From NCBI GenBank assembly GCA_038062375.1, contig JBBTXG010000007.1:1-36585 (forward strand): a DNA stretch of 36,585 nucleotides, in the 5' to 3' direction. The position numbers and the translations under genes are program-made. This document shows, piece after piece, positions 30,089 to 36,585 of the stretch. Position 1 is the stretch's first letter. The number at the start of each line of letters is the position of its first letter. This DNA is from JBBTXG01 sp038062375. GTDB lineage: Bacteria; Patescibacteriota; Minisyncoccia; Minisyncoccales; UBA10102. A model generated the notes under the pieces. That model did no database searches. It was not told where the DNA came from and saw only the letters and a program-made list of their open reading frames with translations.

Positions 30089-32620
30089 ATGGTATATCTG
30101 GACTTTGCTCAAATAAAAACTCTTCCCCAACTGTTTCACAAGGCTTGTTTTCTCTATACAAGTAAAAGAGCATACACCTATCGGCCCATGTTCCGGAGGT
30201 TCTCGTGGACGTATGGAGAAATGGGGAAGCATGCAGCAGCTTTTGCGCAGATTCTCAAGGAAGAGGGCATTCAAAAAGGAGATCGCGTTATCCTCATTGG
30301 TTTTAACTCCCCTTTCTGGGTAGCTGCATTTTTCGCCATTCAGCTGCGAGGCGCCGTTGCAGTGCCCTTAAGCCCAGAGAGCAATCAGGAATTCATCCAA
30401 AAAATTATAGAACAAACAAAAGCAAAAATGATGCTCAAAAGCAGTCTTGTGCAAACCGAGAGAATTGGAATGCAAACTCTTGCGATTGAAAATATTCCCA
30501 AGCCGCAAGGGAATACTTTTCTCTCGCTCGACAACCCAGAAGTCGACCAAGACGATATTGCAGAAATTGTCTATACTTCAGGCACGACAGGGGATCCTAA
30601 AGGAGTTATGCTCACCCATCAGAATCTTCTTTCGAACTTAAAAGCTTCTCGAGAGGCAATCTCTATTCACTCGAATATGCGCCTTATCTCGATTCTTCCC
30701 CTCTTCCATATGTTCGAACAAATGGGCGGAATGTTTGTTCCTCTTTCTGCTGGAGCTCAAGTAAGTTACGCGGCGTCACTCAATCCCAACCATCTCAAGT
30801 GGATCTTCCAAGACGACAGGATCAACCGGATGCTCGCAGTGCCCGAATTCTTGCGACTCCTCTTCCTCCGGATAAAGGCGCGAGCAAAAGAACAGGGAAA
30901 ACTAAAAGAACTGCACCTACTTCTTGGTATTGCCCGGATGATACCTTTCCTGTCGGTGCGTCGTATAATTTTCAAGCATATCCATCAATCGATTGGTTGG
31001 GAAATGCACACGATCGTATGCGGAGGAGCTCCTTTGGAAAAAGAGGTTGGGGAGTTTTGGGAGGCGCTTGGAATTTACATTCTCCAAGGGTATGGACTTA
31101 CCGAGACCGCCCCAGCGCTTACCACCAATCGTTACCATGAGCGCGAGGGAGGATCAGTAGGAAAACCAATCGAAGGAGTATCTCTCAAAATCGCACCAGA
31201 TGGAGAAATCCTGGCGAAGGGCCCAAACGTATTCGGCGGATATTGGGATAATAAAGAAAAAACGAATGAGGTATTTACCGAAGGATGGCTGAAAACCGGG
31301 GATATTGGATTTTTTGATCACAAGGGGTATCTGCACGTGAAAGGAAGAAAAAAATTTATGATCGTGCTTTCCTCGGGCGAAAAAGTATACGGTGAAGATG
31401 TCGAGTCTGAACTCAATGGAGAAGAAGGAGTGCTCGACTCTGCGGTAGTGGGACTCAAAAAAGCACAGACAGAAGAGGTGCATGCCGTGCTCCTCCTCAA
31501 AAAGGACAATAGGACGGATCCTAAAGAAATTGTCGCTCGAGTCAACAAGCGCTTACTCCCCTATCAACGAATTCAGGGCTTCTCTATCTGGCCGCACGAA
31601 GATTTCCCCCGCACCCCGACTCGCAAACTGAAAAAACATGAGATTCTCGCTCAAATCTCTTGGAATCAAGAAGAGGTGTCTTTGGTTGATGGCATGCCTC
31701 CTCATCTTACCAAACTCGAAAGTATCATAGCTCAAGTACTCCAAATTCCTCTAACTGAAGTTGCTGACTCCAAAAAATTTCTCGCTGATTTCCAGATGGA
31801 TTCACTCGAGCGCATAGAACTCGTCGCAAGGATTGAGAATGAATTGGGAATTTCGGTTGATGAATCAGAAATTACCCAGCATACCACCATCAAAGACCTC
31901 AAAGCACTTGTATCAAGAAAAAATCACAAAACCATTCGGCATCCTTTTAATCCAATTCCCTATGCCCCTTCAGTCGTATTGGCGCGCTCTCTCCTTCAAC
32001 CCCTCTTGCTCTACCCTACCCTTTTTCTCTTCGCACCCATGCAGGCCAAAGGACTCGAACGCCTCACGAATCTCACCCATCCGGTACTTTTTTTCTCCAA
32101 TCACTTGAGCACCGCAGATGTTCCGGTTATCTTCGGAGCTCTTCCTTGGAAACTTCGCTCCAAATTTGCGGTCGCCGCAGGAAGCGACGTGCTGTATGAG
32201 GGTAAATCCCTTCAGATCAGATTTTCAAAAACACTGCTCGAATTTCTCGTTCCTATATTCCCATTCACCCGACGCATCGGCCAGGCGAAATCATCGCTTG
32301 AATATACCGGCCGCCTCATCGATCGCGGATTCTCCATCCTTCTTTTCCCAGAAGGTCAGACTTCCAAAACAGGTGAATTTCAGCCGTTACGGCAAGGTGC
32401 GGGAATTCTTGCAATTGAACTGGAAGTCCCTATCGTCCCTTTGAAAGTGGAGGGTACTCAATATATCATCCCTCCGGGACCCGAAGACGCGCCTCCGAGA
32501 TTCTACTGGCCCAAACGACATCCCGTTCGAGTTACCTTTGGCGAGCCATTTACCATCGAGCGAACCATGGGTTACCGTGCAGCTACTCGCTTTGTCGAAG
32601 AAAAAATGAGAGGAGTCTAA
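30089..32620 (+). CDS. Acyl-AMP ligase / ACP / PlsC acyltransferase fusion
   Basis: An 843-residue three-part protein. Residues 1-530 are a long-chain acyl-CoA/acyl-ACP synthetase-type adenylation domain with YTSGTTGDPKG (162-172), GYGLTETAP, TGDIGFFD and the C-terminal Lys in TPTRKLKKHE. Residues 545-615 are an acyl carrier protein with the phosphopantetheine site MDSLERIEL (Ser572). Residues 640-843 are a PlsC-type acyltransferase with NHLSTAD (671-677; the H(x)4D motif) and FPEGQTS (753-759). It could activate a free fatty acid, load it on its own carrier and pass it to lysophosphatidate or glycerol phosphate. E. coli Aas has a ligase and a PlsC domain in reverse order and no ACP. AcpS follows 39 nt downstream. 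Confidence 0.9.
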   Translation: MVYLDFAQIKTLPQLFHKACFLYTSKRAYTYRPMFRRFSWTYGEMGKHAAAFAQILKEEGIQKGDRVILIGFNSPFWVAAFFAIQLRGAVAVPLSPESNQEFIQKIIEQTKAKMMLKSSLVQTERIGMQTLAIENIPKPQGNTFLSLDNPEVDQDDIAEIVYTSGTTGDPKGVMLTHQNLLSNLKASREAISIHSNMRLISILPLFHMFEQMGGMFVPLSAGAQVSYAASLNPNHLKWIFQDDRINRMLAVPEFLRLLFLRIKARAKEQGKLKELHLLLGIARMIPFLSVRRIIFKHIHQSIGWEMHTIVCGGAPLEKEVGEFWEALGIYILQGYGLTETAPALTTNRYHEREGGSVGKPIEGVSLKIAPDGEILAKGPNVFGGYWDNKEKTNEVFTEGWLKTGDIGFFDHKGYLHVKGRKKFMIVLSSGEKVYGEDVESELNGEEGVLDSAVVGLKKAQTEEVHAVLLLKKDNRTDPKEIVARVNKRLLPYQRIQGFSIWPHEDFPRTPTRKLKKHEILAQISWNQEEVSLVDGMPPHLTKLESIIAQVLQIPLTEVADSKKFLADFQMDSLERIELVARIENELGISVDESEITQHTTIKDLKALVSRKNHKTIRHPFNPIPYAPSVVLARSLLQPLLLYPTLFLFAPMQAKGLERLTNLTHPVLFFSNHLSTADVPVIFGALPWKLRSKFAVAAGSDVLYEGKSLQIRFSKTLLEFLVPIFPFTRRIGQAKSSLEYTGRLIDRGFSILLFPEGQTSKTGEFQPLRQGAGILAIELEVPIVPLKVEGTQYIIPPGPEDAPPRFYWPKRHPVRVTFGEPFTIERTMGYRAATRFVEEKMRGV

Positions 32621-32647
32621 TCCCCTACTCACCTAAAACCTACAAAC

Positions 32648-32653
32648 TATAAT
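32648..32653 (+). promoter_or_regulatory. -10 element of acpS
   Basis: A perfect TATAAT lies 6 nt before the ATG at 32660, so transcription would begin at the start codon itself. This repeats the spacing of the preceding gene. No convincing -35 or Shine-Dalgarno is seen. Confidence 0.45.
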
Positions 32654-32659
32654 CTCTGT

Positions 32660-33010
32660 ATGACTATAAAAATCGGTTCCGATATCGTCTACATCCCAAG
32701 ATTCGAAAAAATCCTGCGGAGAAACAAAGAGTATTTTCGAGAGCACGTGTTTCTTCCTGAAGAGTTAGAATATGCCAAAGTGCGTCGTCTGGCTGGAATC
32801 TTCGCGAGCAAAGAAGCTGCCGTTAAAGCTCTTGGATTAAAAGCGAATCAGTGGCAAGGAATTTGCGTGGCATACGAAGAGAACGGCAAACCGTATCTTG
32901 CAAAATTCCCACTCCCAAAAGACAAGAAACTCCGCAGGAAATGGAAGCACGAACTTTCCATTTCTCACGACGGAGAGTATGCCATTGCAAATGTGATTTT
33001 CTATGCGTAA
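32660..33010 (+). CDS. acpS: Holo-ACP synthase
   Basis: A 116-residue AcpS-type phosphopantetheinyl transferase. GSDIVYIPRF (6-15) contains the metal-binding Asp8, and FASKEAAVKAL (48-58) holds Glu52. The C-terminal SISHDG is also conserved. It moves phosphopantetheine from CoA to the Ser of ACP domains. Its position right after the ACP-bearing fusion gene suggests that this ACP is its main target. A dedicated pair is implied, although any other ACP of the cell could also be served. Length and motifs are normal. Confidence 0.92.
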   Translation: MTIKIGSDIVYIPRFEKILRRNKEYFREHVFLPEELEYAKVRRLAGIFASKEAAVKALGLKANQWQGICVAYEENGKPYLAKFPLPKDKKLRRKWKHELSISHDGEYAIANVIFYA

Positions 33011-33106
33011 AGAACGCCTCGACCCCTTCACTTTCTTGGAGGTTTGTCCAATCTACCAACACTGCAGAAATTGCCAAAAATTTGTCATCATTGCCGAAAT
33101 TTTCAT

Positions 33107-33340
33107 TCAAAGAACCTCCCATTTACGCTTAATTGCCCAAAACCAGACCAGCAACCAAGACAGCGAGTTAGATAGAGCCACAAGTATATATGTGCTTGCG
33201 GTGTGAGGCTCGGGGAAATACTTTATGAAAAACACAATGGTGATTAAAGAGATAATGATGTCTCCAACACCAGTAGAGAAAAAAAGATATACTCCCCAGC
33301 GTTTCCATAGCCATATAGTCTTGCTTAATAAGTTATACAT
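33107..33340 (-). CDS. Small membrane protein, 77 aa
   Basis: A 77-residue reading with two clear hydrophobic helices (about 15-40, GVGDIIISLITIVFFIKYF, and 48-68, STYILVALSNSLSWLLVWFW) and a positively charged end (KRKW). It starts at an ATG set in a perfect 16-bp palindrome (33333-33348). No family is recognised. A TAATAC box lies 9 nt upstream, as at other possibly leaderless genes. An opposing plus-strand reading (33003-33206) is not supported. It is accepted because of its membrane-protein pattern and its orientation with the MFS-like gene. Confidence 0.5.
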   Translation of the reverse strand: MYNLLSKTIWLWKRWGVYLFFSTGVGDIIISLITIVFFIKYFPEPHTASTYILVALSNSLSWLLVWFWAIKRKWEVL

Positions 33341-33348
33341 ATGTATAA
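33333..33348. repeat. 16-bp perfect palindrome at a start codon
   Basis: TTATACATATGTATAA is its own reverse complement and is centred on the first bases of the small membrane protein gene. Its symmetry would suit a dimeric repressor, but AT-rich palindromes of this size can occur by chance. Confidence 0.3.
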
Positions 33349-33471
33349 AGTATTAAGTAAACTTTTTTTATGTATGGAAAGAGGTACTGGGCCTCGACAC
33401 CGATGTACTCATTTTATACACGCGCATGAGTTTCAATATCATGAAGATTTGTGTCACCATTGATCCCTGCA

Positions 33472-34128
33472 CTAAAAAGATCCCTTTCCGAAAAATGACG
33501 CTTTTTTCTTTTCTGGACGCACGAGTCTCCGACCCCTCGGTATGATGAGAGGTCTGGTAGGAAAAAGCAATATCACCGAAAGCATCGTACATGCGCTCAC
33601 CAAAATAAATAAGAGGGGAAATCCAAATGCGGTTGCAATAATTCCTCCGAGAACTCCTGCGGCGCCTGCGCCTAGGCCGACTGCGGTGCTATCTAAACTC
33701 CAATCAAAAGCTTCCTGATTTTTGTCAATATGGCGCGTAAAAATCCCAGCCCACGTGGGCACCGCGCACGCCATCGCCAGGGCATGGAGAAACTCCAATG
33801 TGTAAAGCTGCCATGGCGTCTTGATGAAGAGATAGCCCAATGGCACGAGACCTGCCATAAAAAGGCCATACACAAGGAAGTAAAAATCATCAATTTCCCC
33901 ATGATTTTGATCGAGGTATCTTGCAATAAATGGTTCCAAAATTGATTTGGTAACCCAATACACTCCCGCGGCAAATCCAGCAACGCGCGCATCTCCTCCT
34001 TGAATTTGTTCCGTGAGGAAAATTGCAAAAATGGGAGCAATAAAGCCCCATCCTGCAGCCAACGCAAGATCGCTCGCAACAAGAAACCGTATGACCTTAT
34101 TTACAGAAATTTGAACAGAGACTTTCAT
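33472..34128 (-). CDS. Six-TM MFS-like transporter half
   Basis: A 218-residue protein with about six hydrophobic segments and sequences resembling the N-terminal half of a major facilitator protein (ASDLALAAGWGFIAPIFAIFL; a possible A-motif region in YWVTKSILEPFIARYLDQ). Normal MFS members have 12 segments in about 400 residues. No second half lies downstream in any frame, so it is either a natural half-size form that would dimerise or a shortened relic. The ATG at 34128 has GGGGTG 6 nt upstream as Shine-Dalgarno and is preceded by a strong extended -10 promoter; a GTG at 34137 is less likely. Substrate unknown. Confidence 0.75.
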   Translation of the reverse strand: MKVSVQISVNKVIRFLVASDLALAAGWGFIAPIFAIFLTEQIQGGDARVAGFAAGVYWVTKSILEPFIARYLDQNHGEIDDFYFLVYGLFMAGLVPLGYLFIKTPWQLYTLEFLHALAMACAVPTWAGIFTRHIDKNQEAFDWSLDSTAVGLGAGAAGVLGGIIATAFGFPLLFILVSACTMLSVILLFPTRPLIIPRGRRLVRPEKKKASFFGKGSF

Positions 34129-34158
34129 AGAAAGCACCCCACAAGAGAACTTTGCTTT

Positions 34159-34187
34159 ATTGTACCATCATGCAAAAATGAAAACAA
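34159..34187 (-). promoter_or_regulatory. Promoter of the MFS-like gene
   Basis: On the minus strand TTGTTT (-35, 34182-34187), a 17-bp spacer ending in TGG, and TACAAT (-10, 34159-34164), so the -10 is of the extended type. Transcription would start near 34152 with a leader of about 24 nt containing the Shine-Dalgarno GGGGTG. Confidence 0.6.
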
Positions 34188-34229
34188 AAAGAGGGGTGGA
34201 AAACAAAGTACGGTGGCACCCCCCCCCTC
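34181..34229 (-). terminator. Candidate terminator of rtcB
   Basis: On the minus strand a G-run (complement of nine C at 34219-34227) plus TG pairs with CACCCC (34193-34198) around an 18-nt loop, followed by TCTTTTTGTTTT. The T-tract overlaps the -35 box of the next gene. The long loop makes it a weaker case than the terminator at 35741. Confidence 0.45.
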
Positions 34230-34259
34230 GACTCTTCGATGATCACGTCTAGAGAGGAC

Positions 34260-35702
34260 TCACTCCCCCTTTATTACCGCCAAGGGCACAAGACGGGCAA
34301 CTTTCTTTGAGATGCCGGCATTGTGCACGACGTTCACCACTTCATCAATGTCTTTGTATGCTTGGGGAGCTTCTTCTGCGATGCCCCGCAAACTCCAGCA
34401 TTTCACCAAGATTCCCTTGCGCTCAAGATTCTCTACAATTTCTTTCGCCGAGAGATTGCGAATTGCTGCGTGGCGCGACATCGTACGCCCTGACCCGTGG
34501 CATGTGGTGTAGAATGTCTCTTTTCCAGTCTCTACTCCCGCAAGCACATAGGAGGCCGTGCCCATGCTCCCTGGAATAAAGACGGGTTGCCCAACTGCAC
34601 GATACTTTTCAATCACATCTGGATGCCCAGGAGGAAATGCGCGCGTCGAACCTTTCCGATGCACAAGAAGTTTTTTCTTAATGCCGCTCACTTCGTATTC
34701 TTCTAATTTCGCTGTATTATGCGCAACATCGTATACCATATGCAATTTCCCGCCCATGTCTCCCAATACTTTCTCCCACGCTTTTCTTACGAAATGTGTT
34801 ATCATCTGACGATTTGCCCACGCAAAGTTCAGGCCACAGGCCAGAGCTCCAAAATATCGTTGGCCCTCTGGGGAAGTAAAGGGCGTGCAGGCAAGTTCCA
34901 TATCGGGCAGTTTAACTCCGTACTTTCTCATCGCCCCAATCATTAAACGAATATAATCCGTAGCATTCTGATGGCCTAAACCGCGAGAGCCCGTATGCAC
35001 CATGACTACTACCTGATTCTCAAACAGTCCAAATACTTCTGCTGCTCTCTCGTCGAAAATTTGAGATACCCTCTGAATCTCAAGAAAATGATTGCCGCTC
35101 CCGAGTGTGCCTGCCTGATCTGATCCTCTGCGCTTTGCCTGATCAGAAACCAATGAGGCATTGGCGCCATTCATCTGTCCTCCCTCCTCGCAATTCTCCA
35201 CATCTTCGGGCTCGCCATATCCTTTCTCCACGAGATACTTGGACCCTCCTTCTAAAATCCGATTCATCTGGACAATATCAAACTTCAACTGTCTCCCTTT
35301 CCCCAACCCCGACGGCACTTCCTTTTGAATCTCCGTTGCCACTGCATCGAGCTTCGACTTGATGTGATCAGCGGTAAAACCCGAAGTCAAAAGTCTCATC
35401 CCGCAGTTAATATCATATCCAATAACACCGGGGGAGATAATTCCTTCCTCCGCATCAATGGCAGCCACCCCCCCAATAGGACTACCGTAGCCCTCATGCA
35501 AGTCTGGCATACCGATGCTGTACTGCTGGATTCCTGGAAGTGTCGTAAGATTCACCAGCTGCTGGAGTGATTCATCACGAAACGACTCTTCGAGCATTTT
35601 CTCTGAAACATAAACTCTCGTTGGCACGCGCATATCCGCTCGAAAGGTTTTGGGAATTTCCCAGAGATGGTCACTTATTTTTATGAAATCAATTTTCTCC
35701 AT
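34260..35702 (-). CDS. rtcB: RNA-splicing ligase RtcB
   Basis: A 480-residue RtcB of normal length. Metal and catalytic blocks are all visible: GYDINCGMR (95-103, with Asp97 and Cys100), GSGNHFLEIQ, HTGSRGLGHQ, DVAHN, HRKGSTRAFPPG, PGSMGTASYVL and the TTCHGSGRTMSRHAA segment near the guanylated His. The enzyme joins 2',3'-cyclic phosphate or 3'-phosphate RNA ends to 5'-OH ends using GTP and Mn, in RNA repair or tRNA ligation. No archease or RtcA gene is next to it. It is likely to be transcribed alone, with a terminator upstream at 35741-35770 and a candidate one at its end. Confidence 0.96.
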   Translation of the reverse strand: MEKIDFIKISDHLWEIPKTFRADMRVPTRVYVSEKMLEESFRDESLQQLVNLTTLPGIQQYSIGMPDLHEGYGSPIGGVAAIDAEEGIISPGVIGYDINCGMRLLTSGFTADHIKSKLDAVATEIQKEVPSGLGKGRQLKFDIVQMNRILEGGSKYLVEKGYGEPEDVENCEEGGQMNGANASLVSDQAKRRGSDQAGTLGSGNHFLEIQRVSQIFDERAAEVFGLFENQVVVMVHTGSRGLGHQNATDYIRLMIGAMRKYGVKLPDMELACTPFTSPEGQRYFGALACGLNFAWANRQMITHFVRKAWEKVLGDMGGKLHMVYDVAHNTAKLEEYEVSGIKKKLLVHRKGSTRAFPPGHPDVIEKYRAVGQPVFIPGSMGTASYVLAGVETGKETFYTTCHGSGRTMSRHAAIRNLSAKEIVENLERKGILVKCWSLRGIAEEAPQAYKDIDEVVNVVHNAGISKKVARLVPLAVIKGE

Positions 35703-35740
35703 GAGTTTTTCTTCAATACATATCTTCCATAAATTTTATC

Positions 35741-35770
35741 AAAAAAAGATTGGCGGGGATAGGCCGCCAA
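35741..35770 (-). terminator. Intrinsic terminator
   Basis: On the minus strand TTGGCGG, a 7-nt loop CCTATCC, CCGCCAA, then TCTTTTTTTG. It lies 2 nt after the stop of the unrecognised 158-aa gene and before rtcB, so the two are separate transcripts. Confidence 0.85.
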
Positions 35771-35772
35771 AT

Positions 35773-36249
35773 TTAGACGTGGAGTTTCATCGCTCGAAGA
35801 ATTCTCCTCCAAAAAGGTTCTTTTTCTGCCCCAATAGGATCAATCTCGCCGCGAAGAATTGCCCTGTACATCTCAACTACTTCGGTGAGATTTTCTCCTC
35901 TCACAAAAAGCTGATATACAGCTCCTTTTCGGTAGTAGTAATCCAGAGTAGCTGTGGTATTTCCACTCTTATAGATTCCCCTAGTTTGATCAGAATCTGC
36001 TGGAAAAACCAATTCGATATCTACTAACCGAACGGCATTGGCAAACTGTTCTGGGATTTTACTCTCAAAGCCCTCGAGCAAAAAATAGTAACCATCGAGG
36101 GACCAATAGAGAGCCTTCCCATAGAGACTCCAGACCCACCTCGAGGGATTGCTAAAGGACCGATCTACTACCTGAAAACCAGGCTCTAACGAAATATGTT
36201 TTGATACGTGTACGCGGACACGGGCATCTGACCCTATTTCAGCATACAT
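35773..36249 (-). CDS. Unrecognised 158-aa protein
   Basis: No family is recognised. The protein is soluble, with no signal peptide or membrane segment. It is rich in aromatic residues (WVWSLYGKALYWSLDGYYF, 38-56) and seems alpha/beta, with repeated amphipathic strands such as RLVDIELVF and TATLDYYY. It ends with a basic stretch (RRILRAMKLHV). The stop is followed 2 nt later by a strong terminator. The GGAGGA Shine-Dalgarno (36261-36266) is 11 nt from the ATG at 36249, rather long; an in-frame TGA lies just upstream, so no longer start is possible. A 5-codon reading (MHYVC, 36239-36256) fits the Shine-Dalgarno better and overlaps the start. Confidence 0.7.
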   Translation of the reverse strand: MYAEIGSDARVRVHVSKHISLEPGFQVVDRSFSNPSRWVWSLYGKALYWSLDGYYFLLEGFESKIPEQFANAVRLVDIELVFPADSDQTRGIYKSGNTTATLDYYYRKGAVYQLFVRGENLTEVVEMYRAILRGEIDPIGAEKEPFWRRILRAMKLHV

Positions 36250-36296
36250 AATGCATCAAGTCCTCCCTCTCTGAAGTATCCCAGATGAAGCAATAG

Positions 36297-36333
36297 TTGT
36301 GCTAGGCTTAGCCTAGCACAAAGCCTAGCACAA
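36297..36333. repeat. Three-copy 11-bp repeat forming alternative hairpins
   Basis: TTGTGCTAGGC (36297-36307) is followed by two copies of its reverse complement GCCTAGCACAA (36311-36321 and 36323-36333). The left arm can pair with either copy, giving a 3-nt-loop hairpin or a 15-nt-loop one, so the two folds exclude each other. It lies 48 nt upstream of the 158-aa gene start on the minus strand. There is no T-tract. Confidence 0.65.
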
Positions 36334-36368
36334 ATGATTCGCCATAATAAGATGTAAAGCTTGACGAG

Positions 36369-36490
36369 GTCAAAGCAAACTACTGCTTCGATAAGTTGAT
36401 TTTTTCAAGTAATTCTCTCTTCAGAACGATTTGAAAGAGGTATCACTCGTTTGAGAAAATTAGCTTAACTCAGCACTACTTTGCTTTGAC
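36369..36490. repeat. Imperfect 17-bp inverted repeat in the gene-poor end
   Basis: GTCAAAGCAAACTACTG (36369-36385) matches the complement of 36474-36490 at 15 of 17 positions, across 88 AT-rich bases. A second, tighter hairpin GGAAACCG/CGGTTTCC lies at 36501-36508 and 36515-36522. The whole 336-base stretch 36250-36585 contains no gene I can support apart from these repeats. It could be a structured RNA or a decayed element. Confidence 0.45.
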
Positions 36491-36585
36491 GGGCGTTTGA
36501 GGAAACCGTCTCCTCGGTTTCCGTGAAGAAACAACCCGTGGTACAAGCGGTCCAGGCCACGCTTTCTCCCGAAGGCCGACTGCGT

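Noticed and set aside
33003..33206. Plus-strand reading with a CxxxxxCxxC-like stretch after acpS
   Set aside because: It overlaps the acpS stop and most of it is antisense to the membrane protein reading; the cysteine pattern alone is too weak.
36465..36585. Partial minus-strand reading entering from the right edge and ending at a TAA
   Set aside because: Only about 40 codons with no recognised domain, and it runs through the hairpin at 36501-36522; too little to call a gene.

Overview
The window looks like a chromosomal segment of an uncultivated bacterium, most likely of the Candidate Phyla Radiation (Patescibacteria). This is inferred from the gene mix (small RRM protein, RtcB, a 6-TM MFS-like protein, a TPR-bearing O-antigen ligase, many tightly packed genes with weak or no Shine-Dalgarno) and is not proven. 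TGA is used as an ordinary stop, for example in several 4-nt ATGA start/stop overlaps, so the recoded UGA of Gracilibacteria/SR1 is not in use. I see no rRNA or tRNA, no CRISPR array and no transposase.

Layout. (1) 1-2.9 kb: an RRM RNA-binding protein with a long structured leader, an endonuclease/exonuclease/phosphatase-fold enzyme, an unusual cytidylyltransferase fused to a pyruvate-kinase-like barrel, a 127-bp palindromic element, and a 50-residue membrane protein with its own promoter and terminator. (2) 2.9-25.5 kb: a large surface-glycan locus. A minus-strand run from 22.9 down to 8.9 kb holds 15 tightly spaced genes for nucleotide-sugar synthesis, a nonulosonic-acid-like (pseudaminic/legionaminic type) pathway and sulfate activation. 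A second minus-strand group (6.15 to 2.97 kb) holds a PAPS-dependent sulfotransferase, a capsule-type glycosyltransferase and a methyltransferase. A plus-strand pair (flippase and a second NeuB-type synthase) lies between them, and a plus-strand O-antigen ligase/polymerase closes the locus. (3) 25.6-33 kb: lipid and isoprenoid functions (FabF, IPP isomerase, an acyl-activating enzyme fused to ACP and PlsC, and AcpS) plus a ZIP transporter, an AI-2E-family permease and a Cas4/RecB-like nuclease. (4) 33-36.6 kb: small membrane proteins, RtcB, an unrecognised protein and a gene-poor end with inverted repeats.

The central system. The locus encodes a complete sulfuryl-donor cycle beside glycan genes: ATP sulfurylase/APS kinase (sulfate to APS to PAPS), an NDST-like sulfotransferase (uses PAPS, releases PAP) and a CysQ-type phosphatase (removes PAP). 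The nucleotide-sugar, nonulosonate, flippase and ligase genes around it suggest a sulfated surface polymer. A CysH-type APS reductase with all its [4Fe-4S] cysteines and its catalytic Cys sits in the same operon, so APS may be split between sulfation and reduction.

A second notable module is the 843-residue acyl-AMP-ligase/ACP/PlsC fusion followed at once by its presumed activating enzyme AcpS. It could load a fatty acid on its own carrier and pass it to a glycerolipid acceptor within one polypeptide. Several genes here have a -10 element only 6-10 nt before the ATG, which suggests leaderless mRNAs.
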